Assembly: GCF_951793255.1 (NCBI RefSeq) | Contig: NZ_OX636706.1 | Coordinates: forward strand, 2,767,501 to 2,831,500 | Length of the DNA stretch: 64,000 nucleotides | Direction: 5' to 3' | Source of the DNA: Desulfovibrio piger | Lineage (GTDB): Bacteria; Desulfobacterota; Desulfovibrionia; Desulfovibrionales; Desulfovibrionaceae | Shown: positions 37,356-43,989 of the stretch, piece by piece | Layout of the letters: the number at the start of each line of letters is the position of its first letter | Position numbering within the stretch: the first letter of the stretch is position 1 | The notes under the pieces: generated by a model | What the model was told of the DNA's origin: nothing | Seen by the model: the letters and a program-made list of their open reading frames with translations, nothing else | Database searches by the model: none | Made by a program: the position numbers and the translations under genes

Positions 37356-38596
37356 GACCTCCTCTCCTCGCTCCCCCCTTTGCGGGGATGCGTCACTCGA
37401 AATCCCTGTCCGGCATACTCGATGCGCCCCAGCACCGGCCCCAGACGCGGCAACGGACTGCCGCAGGCACAGGGCCCGTCCAGCAGGCTGGCCATGTCGC
37501 CCGTACGGTAACGCAACAAGGGCATGGCCCGCCGCTGCAAGGTGGTGATGACCAGCTCCCCGGTCTCGCCCGCCGGCAGGACCTTGCCCGTCACAGGATG
37601 GACTATCTCCAGCAGCAGGTCCAGGGCCCGCACATGCCGCCCTTCACGGCAGCGGCACTGCACGGCCCCGGCAAAGGCGCTCTCCGTGGAGCCGTAATGA
37701 TCCAGCACAAGGCAATCCCAGCCCTGCTCCACCTGACGGCGCAGACCGGGATCCAGCCAGTCGGCAGCGCACAGGGCGGCACACAGGCCCGGCGGCGTCT
37801 GGGGAAAGGCCCGCCACAGGCACGCCATCTGGCGGGGCAGCAGCACGAGCCCCAGACCGGCGGGAGCGGTGGCCGCAAGCGCCTGCCAGGCGGCACGGAC
37901 AGCCGCCAGACGGACCGCCGCTCCTTCCGGGGCCTGCTCCGGCACGCACAGCAGCAGGTCGGCCAGATCCATGCAGGCCGTCACGCACACGCCCTGCGGC
38001 GCCAGGCTCCCGGCCAGCAGATCCGTGATGCCCCGCGGGCGGTGGGCGCCCGGCAACAGCACGGCCACGTGCTGCCCTGCCGTGACCATCTGGGCCATGC
38101 CCACGGCAAAGAAGTCCCGTGTGCGCGCCAGCTCGGCATCGCTGAAGGCCAGCCGTTTGGGCACGCCCGTACTGCCGGAGGTGCTCACCGTGACCATGCG
38201 CGCCACCTCGTCACGCGAGACACAGAGCAGCGCCTCGCCGGGGCGCAGATCGTCGGCCGTGGTGAACGGCAGTTCCGCCAGCTCGGAAAGATCATGCAAA
38301 GGACGAAGACCTGCCGCGGACCAGCGCCCGACCCCGGCCAGACGTTGCCGGTACAAAGGACTGTGCAGCGCCATATGGCAAAGATCGGCATTGAGCAGCT
38401 CCAGCTGGCGTGCCCGCACGGCGGCGGCCAGTTCTTGGGGGTGCGTCGCGCCGCACTCCGCCGCCAGCCAGGCATCCAGCCCCAGCGCGAAAGGCCCGGG
38501 ATGTTCCAGGGCCTGCCGGACGGCCGGGGGCAGGAGCGACGGCGCTTGCCCCGTACTCCGTGCCTTTGCCGGGGAACGCGGATCAGATGCCGTCAT
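37337..38596 (-). CDS. Short AMP-dependent ligase, DVU_1553-type
   Basis: A 419-residue ANL-superfamily adenylating enzyme related to phenylacetate-CoA ligase. It has the P-loop STSGSTGVPKRL, the A5 motif DHYGSTES and the A7-like LLRYRTGDMA, and ends soon after, at VTHPRKGG. The usual C-terminal domain of about 100 residues is much reduced, so it may only adenylate or transfer to a partner. The substrate acid is unknown. GGAGG lies upstream of ATG 38596. It overlaps the radical SAM gene by 14 nt and the NTP transferase by 19 nt. Confidence 0.78.
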   Translation of the reverse strand: MTASDPRSPAKARSTGQAPSLLPPAVRQALEHPGPFALGLDAWLAAECGATHPQELAAAVRARQLELLNADLCHMALHSPLYRQRLAGVGRWSAAGLRPLHDLSELAELPFTTADDLRPGEALLCVSRDEVARMVTVSTSGSTGVPKRLAFSDAELARTRDFFAVGMAQMVTAGQHVAVLLPGAHRPRGITDLLAGSLAPQGVCVTACMDLADLLLCVPEQAPEGAAVRLAAVRAAWQALAATAPAGLGLVLLPRQMACLWRAFPQTPPGLCAALCAADWLDPGLRRQVEQGWDCLVLDHYGSTESAFAGAVQCRCREGRHVRALDLLLEIVHPVTGKVLPAGETGELVITTLQRRAMPLLRYRTGDMASLLDGPCACGSPLPRLGPVLGRIEYAGQGFRVTHPRKGGSEERRSCTITL

Positions 38597-40043
38597 GGCC
38601 TTCCTCCCCGCAAGCCAGACGCTGCGGATAGAGCATCCGGCCTTCCGTGGACGTAAGGTTGTGGAGGCAGAAGGGGATCATGCGGCCATCGGGGCGCACC
38701 ACATGGATGCAGCAGCCGCGCACCCGCTCCACGTCCAGAGAGAGCGCATCCTGAAAAGCCATGCAGGAAAGGGTGAAGCGCTGTTCGGCCCCGGCACGGG
38801 CCAGAAAGCGGCCGAAGTCATCGGCCAGCGCCGCCTTGCCCCCGTCCCGGGGACTGTCGTCACCGCGCCAGTGACTGGCCACGAACTGCCGGGACTTGCG
38901 CGCCCCTTCGGCCGCCGGGACCGGCACCTTGTCCACGGCAGGACCGCAGCAGGAGCGGGCCGCATCAGGCAGCCAGCGCAGGGATGGGCTGCCGTCCGCC
39001 GCCTTTTCCCGCGCGTAGAGCGAACTGAAGGAGCAAAGGGAATGCTCGCAGCCCGGCGGGTGGAAATGCTCCATGCGCAGCCACTGCGGGACCTGACGGC
39101 ACAGGGCGGCCATCACATCGCTGAGGGTGAAGCGGAGGCCGTCTTCCAGCCGTCCGGGATAGCGACCGAAACGGGCCACGGGCTGGATATGCAGGCCGCG
39201 CACGCCGGGGCCCAGCTCCAGCGCCAGACGCAGCAGGGCCCCCAGACGGTCATCATTGACGCCCCGGGCCACGGTGGCCACCAGCACCACGCCCAGACCG
39301 GCGGCCGTGCACTGCTCCACGGCCCGGCGCTTGACCGCCAGCAGATCCAGACCATCGGGCAGGGCCACGGTCCCCCGCAAAGGCAGACAGCCCTCCAGAT
39401 CGGGACTGTCCCATTGCAGATAGACGGAATCCAGCCCGGCCTCGCGCAGCTTTCGGGCATAGCCCGCTTCCAGCCCCAGACGCAGACCGTTGCTGTTGAC
39501 CTGCAACAGGCCGAAGCCCCGTTCCCGCGCCATGCGGATGATGGCGGGCAGATCGTCGCGCACTGTGGGCTCGCCGCCGGAAAGCTGGACATTGCAGCCC
39601 GGCGAGGCCCGGCGCAGGCTGTCCAGCTGGAAGGCCACGGTCTCCGGCGAAGGATCGTCGGGCACGGCCCCGCCGGCCGCCGCATAGCAGATGGGGCAGG
39701 CCATGTTGCAGCGCAGGGTCACTTCCACCAGGCCCGTGCAGGTATGCTGGGCATGGGCCGGACACAGACCGCAATCATAGGGGCAGCCGTGCCGGACAGC
39801 TGTGCGCGGTTCACGCGGGTACGACGGCGTTTTGGGCCGTGACCAGCCGTCGAAACGCGGCGGCGTGACGTCCTCTTCCGTCCGTTCGTGCCAGATGTCC
39901 ACGGCAAAGGTGCCGTGTTCCGGGCAGGTACGCTCCAGCAGGATGCTCTGCCCCCGCCGCACATACCGGGCATCCAGCCGTCGCAGGCAGACAGGGCACA
40001 GGCTCTGGGTCTCGTGCAATATCTCCACGTCCACCTCAGGCAT
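38583..40043 (-). CDS. Radical SAM protein of the mop cluster (TrsS-like)
   Basis: A 486-residue radical SAM enzyme. A Cys-rich N-terminal zone (SLCPVCLRRLDARY...RTCPEHGTF; CPYDCGLCPAHAQHTC) precedes the cluster motif TLRCNMACPICYA (CxxxCxxC, near residue 112). LSGGEPTVRDDL and NSNGLRLG are SAM-barrel motifs. The C-terminal half has extra Cys (HPPGCEHSLCSF; ARSCCGP; MAFQD...RGCCIHVV) that may bind further clusters. Overall it resembles the group called radical SAM (seleno)protein TrsS; here all positions are Cys and there is no in-frame UGA. The start ATG 40043 overlaps the previous stop by 8 nt. Reaction unknown. Confidence 0.8.
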   Translation of the reverse strand: MPEVDVEILHETQSLCPVCLRRLDARYVRRGQSILLERTCPEHGTFAVDIWHERTEEDVTPPRFDGWSRPKTPSYPREPRTAVRHGCPYDCGLCPAHAQHTCTGLVEVTLRCNMACPICYAAAGGAVPDDPSPETVAFQLDSLRRASPGCNVQLSGGEPTVRDDLPAIIRMARERGFGLLQVNSNGLRLGLEAGYARKLREAGLDSVYLQWDSPDLEGCLPLRGTVALPDGLDLLAVKRRAVEQCTAAGLGVVLVATVARGVNDDRLGALLRLALELGPGVRGLHIQPVARFGRYPGRLEDGLRFTLSDVMAALCRQVPQWLRMEHFHPPGCEHSLCSFSSLYAREKAADGSPSLRWLPDAARSCCGPAVDKVPVPAAEGARKSRQFVASHWRGDDSPRDGGKAALADDFGRFLARAGAEQRFTLSCMAFQDALSLDVERVRGCCIHVVRPDGRMIPFCLHNLTSTEGRMLYPQRLACGEEGHDGI

Positions 40044-40500
40044 GGGCCATGAAATCCAGATCGTAGTTCTGGATCAGCTCCAAAATCTTTTCCCAGCATT
40101 CGGCCAGCAGGTCGCCACAGGCCACGGGATCGGGCTCCGCGCCCGCCGCCGTACGCGCTCCCAGCCCCAGCGCCACCTGCTCGCAGGAGTGGCCGCCGTA
40201 GGCCGCCGTGCGCTCGTAAAACCAGCTGGCGTAGTCATTGAGCAGGGGGACCAGCATGGGATGGGGCTCCTCGCCTTCCGCGCCTTTGCCCGCCAGCAGG
40301 GCCAGCACACAGGCACCGCCCGTGAGCAGGCCGCAGGGCCCGTCGGACTGGCCGATGCCGTGACAAAGGCCGTGCAGGGCCCGCACCAGATCCGGAACTT
40401 CCCTGCCCTGGGCCTGCACCAGAAGCTGCACCAGCAGCTGGCTGCAGCAATAGCCCTGCCGCACCAGCGGCAAAAGATCCATCATCAGGGGATGCATCAT
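40036..40500 (-). CDS. C_GCAxxG_C_C family protein (DVU_1555-type)
   Basis: A 154-residue redox-type protein. QGYCCSQLLVQ, GPCGLLTGGACVLALLAGKG and later GGHSCEQVA and ACGDLLAECW supply the spaced cysteines and the glycine-rich centre of the C_GCAxxG_C_C family. Members are often next to oxidoreductases and are thought to hold a cluster or disulfide; the biochemical role is unproven. Two ATGs (40500, 40497) follow AGGAGG closely. The first overlaps the methyltransferase stop (ATGA). Confidence 0.8.
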   Translation of the reverse strand: MMHPLMMDLLPLVRQGYCCSQLLVQLLVQAQGREVPDLVRALHGLCHGIGQSDGPCGLLTGGACVLALLAGKGAEGEEPHPMLVPLLNDYASWFYERTAAYGGHSCEQVALGLGARTAAGAEPDPVACGDLLAECWEKILELIQNYDLDFMAHA

Positions 40501-41201
40501 TCCTCCTTTTGCGCGATCCAGAGCGCATAGCCGGGCCGGGATGCCGCTCCGCCGCAGCCGGGCCCGCACAGGCCCCATTCCCGCAGGCTCCGCTTGTCGC
40601 CATACCAGACCAGCGCCGCGGCCAGACGGGCCAGGGCCGGGCTGGCATCCTCGAAATGCCGGACGGTGAAGCCCGCCCCTTCGCACAGCGCCGTCCAGCC
40701 CGCACGGGAACGGGCCCCGGACGCACAGCCGGCGGGCTGTGGAGCAAGGATGTTCTCTTCTCCACGCCGGTACAGATCACTGCACGCCAGCAAACCGCCC
40801 GGCCGCAAGACGCGCCGGGCCTCCTGCAGAAAGGCGGCGGGGTCCGGCAATACGGACAGCACGCATTCACACAATATCATATCCAGCACACCGTCCCGCA
40901 GGGGCAGGCCAGCGCAGGCATCGGCCACCAGATACGGCCGTTCCCCGGTCACAGGCGGAGCTTCCGTCCGCCACTGGGGACGCAGCACGGTATCCAGGCC
41001 CCAGACCTGCCGCCCCTGCTGCCGCAGATGGCGCACACTGCCGCCGGGCCCGCAGCCCACGTCCAGGATACGGCCTTCCGCCCCGGCATCATGCCAGCGC
41101 CGCCCCAGGGCCAGCAGCCTGTCCGTGATCTCCGTCCCGCCGGGCCGCCAGTGTTCGCCCGCGATGCGCCTGAATTCCGGCCGGGTGTAGAGCTGGCTCA
41201 C
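40497..41201 (-). CDS. Class I SAM-dependent methyltransferase (DVU_1556/TrsM-like)
   Basis: A 234-residue Rossmann methyltransferase: GRILDVGCGPGGSVRHL (SAM motif I), LPLRDGVLDMILCECVLSVLPD (motifs II-III, like the UbiE/COQ5 branch) and RVLRPGGLLACSD. The start is GTG 41201, overlapping the previous stop as GTGA with GGAAG upstream; extending the open frame further adds only low-complexity sequence. Its location with the radical SAM enzyme suggests both act on one small molecule. Confidence 0.8.
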   Translation of the reverse strand: MSQLYTRPEFRRIAGEHWRPGGTEITDRLLALGRRWHDAGAEGRILDVGCGPGGSVRHLRQQGRQVWGLDTVLRPQWRTEAPPVTGERPYLVADACAGLPLRDGVLDMILCECVLSVLPDPAAFLQEARRVLRPGGLLACSDLYRRGEENILAPQPAGCASGARSRAGWTALCEGAGFTVRHFEDASPALARLAAALVWYGDKRSLREWGLCGPGCGGAASRPGYALWIAQKEE

Positions 41202-41413
41202 TTGTCTTCCAGCAGGGCTTCCACTTCCAGCATCTTGCCCTCGGCCAGTGACTTGGGCACCATGGTCAGCCCGCATTGCGGACAGCGCGGCAGCATGACG
41301 TCAAAAGCGCTGTTGAGGTAAAAGACCTGCACCTTGCCCTGTTCCAGCGGGCAGCCACAGCGGCCGCACGTCCAGCTGCCGCCATCCGGTTCATAATTGG
41401 GACCGATACTCAT
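41198..41413 (-). CDS. Small zinc-ribbon redox protein (DVU_1557-type)
   Basis: A 71-residue protein with two CxxC knuckles, WTCGRCGC and LPRCPQCG, around a short beta segment (VQVFYLNSAFDVM), followed by a helical tail. It looks like a rubredoxin/zinc-ribbon fold that could bind iron or zinc. GGAGG lies 6 nt before ATG 41413, which overlaps nothing but follows the oxidoreductase stop by 1 nt. Confidence 0.78.
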   Translation of the reverse strand: MSIGPNYEPDGGSWTCGRCGCPLEQGKVQVFYLNSAFDVMLPRCPQCGLTMVPKSLAEGKMLEVEALLEDK

Positions 41414-41414
41414 C

Positions 41415-43778
41415 CTACGCCTCCCCGCAGCAGCCGTTTTCCTGCACGCCGCCGCTGCCCGGCACGCGCATCCGGTGGCACCAGGCATCATGCAGCAGCC
41501 AGCGCCCGTCTTCTTCCGTGTATTCCACCCAGAAGGTCACGTTGCGCGGCCGCCACGCGCCCAGGCGATGGCCGCTCTCCGCATCCACGAAATAAGCCTT
41601 TTCCGCTTCCACGGCCGCCACGGCCCCGTCCACGTCCTCCAGCAGGATATGGCGACGCTCCAGCTCTTCCAGCAGGCCGGGAACAAGGTCCAGCCGCCCG
41701 GCGGCCGGTTCGGCCAGCTCCTGCCCCAGCCAGACACGGGCCAGACGACGGCGCAAGGCCGCACGACGGGCGCGCCGTTCCGAAAGGCCGGGGCCCTTTT
41801 CCGGCTCCAGACCGTGGGCCAGCGGGGCCAGCTGCGGCAGCAGGTCCAGCAGATGCAGACCGGGCTTGCCGCTGCCCGCCAGACGGTCACGGCACATGAT
41901 GCAGGAACTGAGGGCCGCATGCGGCAATCCTCCGGCCCGGTGACCGGCCATGGCCTCGGCCAGTTCCGGCTGGGCACACCAGACCAGACCGCCGTACCCG
42001 CAGCAGGCCGTCCTGTCACGTCCCTGCGGCGGCTCTTCCGGGATCATGCCGGCCTTGCGCGCCAGCGAACGCACGGCGTCCTGCCATGCCGTATCGTGCC
42101 GGGCCGTGCAGGGGTCCTGCATGGTCAGCAGGGTGCCCCTGTCCGCACCGCCGGAAGTGCCTTCGGGCCACGGCAGGGCATCCAGTACCTCCCAGAGGGA
42201 GAGGGCCCGCGCCTCGGGCAGGACCTCGCGCAGGACGGAGAGGCAGGACGAACAGGCGGCCATGATCCGCGGCCTGCCCAGCCCTTCCCATTGCTGCCGC
42301 AATTCCTGCGCCTGTCGGACAAAAAGTTCTTCGCGGCCGCCCCAGCGTGCCGGGATGCCGCAACAGCGCAGCAGCAGGCTCACGGGCCCGCGTTCCAGGC
42401 CGGGAGCGAACTCGCCCTGCCCGGCCAGCGCGTCACGCAGCCAGGCATAGAGGGCTTCCACCTGCTCCCCGCGCGAGGCCGCCAGCTGGCAGCCGGGGAA
42501 GAACAGCCAGCCGCCCTCCCCTCCCCTGATGCTCAGGGCGCATTCCGGGCCGCTGGCGGCTTCCATGTCCTCCAGCGCGAATTCATGGGCCGAAGGCGGC
42601 ATGACGCCGCGCTCCACCATGTCCTGCCGCGCGCTCAGGCAAAGCTCGGCCATGGAAAAATTTTCGGGGCACAGTTCCTCGCACTGCCCGCACAAGGCGC
42701 AACCGTTGATGAGGTTGTTGGCCAGATGCAGGCCTTTGACGATGGCCGCATTGTTGTACATCTGGCGGGCGTAGACGCGAGGATAGCCCTTGTATTTTTG
42801 CAGATAAACGCAGGCCTTGACGCAGACAAGGCACTGGCATTGCAGGCAGCGTCCGGCCTCCTGCCGGGCCTCCGCCTCGGAATAGACTTCCGCGACGGGC
42901 AGGACCCGCTCCACCGGCGCGATGCCGTCCAGCTCGGTGTACAGGCTGCGCTCGTCCGTATCGCGGGCCGCGGTCAGGGACACGCCGGCCACCAGCCGCT
43001 CCAGGGTCCGGGCCGCACTCCTGCCCTGCCCGGCCTGCCGCGACGCGGACGCGAAACGGTGGCCCGTGGGCGTGACGCTGGCCCAACCCGCGCAGCAGAT
43101 GTTGTCCCGCCAGTGCAGGATCTGCGCGTCCACGCCGTCTTCGGCGGGCGCCAGCTCCGGCAGGGTCCCGGCATCCAGCAGGACGCCCTCGTACTCCCCG
43201 GCAGCCTGCTGCAGGCAGGCCGCATCCGTGCGGGCCTGCTCAAAGCGCACGCCCCGGCGGCCCAGGGCCTCCCATGCGGCATCCAGGGCCGCGGCCCCCG
43301 CCCCGGCCAGCACGGGCCAGCAGGACAGCAATTGTGCTTTGGGATCGCCTTCATGGAAGACGGTCACGGGATAGCCCTTGCCGGCCAGATCCCAGGCACA
43401 GACCAGACCGGCCAGACCGGCACCGATGACGGCGATGCGCTTTTGTTTGCGCGGCATGGGCAGGGAACGGGTCTGCACGCCCAGATGCTCCGTGCAGAAG
43501 ATCTCCAGCCCGTGCAGGTTGACGGCGCCCCCCAGATCGCCGCGCAGGCAGCCCTGTTCGCAGGGATGGTCGCAGACGCGGGCCAGCAGACCCGGCAGGG
43601 GCAGATAACGTTCCAGCTGTTTGCGGGCGTCGCTCCAGCGGCCTTCGGCGGCATGGCCGAGGAAGGCGCGCGCATCCAGACCCAGCGGACACAGGGACTG
43701 GCAACGGGGCGGGCGCTCCTGCGTGCAGCGGGACTCCACTTCATGCAGCGCGCTCTGGCTGTTCATGGAAATGCTCAT
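41415..43778 (-). CDS. FAD-dependent oxidoreductase with Fe-S and CCG domains (DVU_1558-type)
   Basis: A 787-residue multidomain protein. The Cys-rich GltD-like head (SLCPLGLDAR; CDHPCEQGC; about 28-80) precedes a dinucleotide fold (VIGAGLAGLVCAWDL, about 115). A dicluster ferredoxin part follows (CLQCQCLVCVKAC near 320; CALCGQCEELCPE near 370). The last 350 residues carry CCG-type cysteines (LLRCCGIPARWGG; ACSSCLSVLREV; TACCGYGG), as in HdrB/GlpC-like subunits. It is built to move electrons between a flavin, clusters and perhaps a disulfide or quinone. Placement 211 nt after mop makes it a likely redox partner of Mop or the radical SAM enzyme. Confidence 0.82.
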   Translation of the reverse strand: MSISMNSQSALHEVESRCTQERPPRCQSLCPLGLDARAFLGHAAEGRWSDARKQLERYLPLPGLLARVCDHPCEQGCLRGDLGGAVNLHGLEIFCTEHLGVQTRSLPMPRKQKRIAVIGAGLAGLVCAWDLAGKGYPVTVFHEGDPKAQLLSCWPVLAGAGAAALDAAWEALGRRGVRFEQARTDAACLQQAAGEYEGVLLDAGTLPELAPAEDGVDAQILHWRDNICCAGWASVTPTGHRFASASRQAGQGRSAARTLERLVAGVSLTAARDTDERSLYTELDGIAPVERVLPVAEVYSEAEARQEAGRCLQCQCLVCVKACVYLQKYKGYPRVYARQMYNNAAIVKGLHLANNLINGCALCGQCEELCPENFSMAELCLSARQDMVERGVMPPSAHEFALEDMEAASGPECALSIRGGEGGWLFFPGCQLAASRGEQVEALYAWLRDALAGQGEFAPGLERGPVSLLLRCCGIPARWGGREELFVRQAQELRQQWEGLGRPRIMAACSSCLSVLREVLPEARALSLWEVLDALPWPEGTSGGADRGTLLTMQDPCTARHDTAWQDAVRSLARKAGMIPEEPPQGRDRTACCGYGGLVWCAQPELAEAMAGHRAGGLPHAALSSCIMCRDRLAGSGKPGLHLLDLLPQLAPLAHGLEPEKGPGLSERRARRAALRRRLARVWLGQELAEPAAGRLDLVPGLLEELERRHILLEDVDGAVAAVEAEKAYFVDAESGHRLGAWRPRNVTFWVEYTEEDGRWLLHDAWCHRMRVPGSGGVQENGCCGEA

Positions 43779-43900
43779 GGGGACCTCGGGATGCCAGCGG
43801 GCAGGGGCCCCGCATCGTCATGCCCCATGAGGAGGCAGGCAACGGATACGGCACACGGCACGCCTGCGGCGGGCAGGGAAGAAAAAACGGTGCAGGGCAA

Positions 43901-43971
43901 GACGGCATCCCTCCAGCAGGATGCCGTCAGCCTTGTCTGCATCTGACGGGGGACCGGCGAACCGGCCCCCC
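43901..43971 (-). promoter_or_regulatory. Two tandem stem-loops between mop and the oxidoreductase gene
   Basis: GACGGCATCC/GGATGCCGTC (43901-43928) and GGGGGACCGG/CCGGCCCCCC (43948-43971) are strong hairpins. No U-run follows directly, though TTTTTT occurs 12-20 nt later on the minus strand. They could partly end or protect the mop transcript so that downstream genes are made at lower level. Confidence 0.6.
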
Positions 43972-43989
43972 GGACAGTCATTGTTCCAT

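Noticed and set aside
38583..40043. Possible selenocysteine codon in the radical SAM gene
   Set aside because: The frame is open for 486 codons with no internal TGA; candidate positions are ordinary Cys codons.
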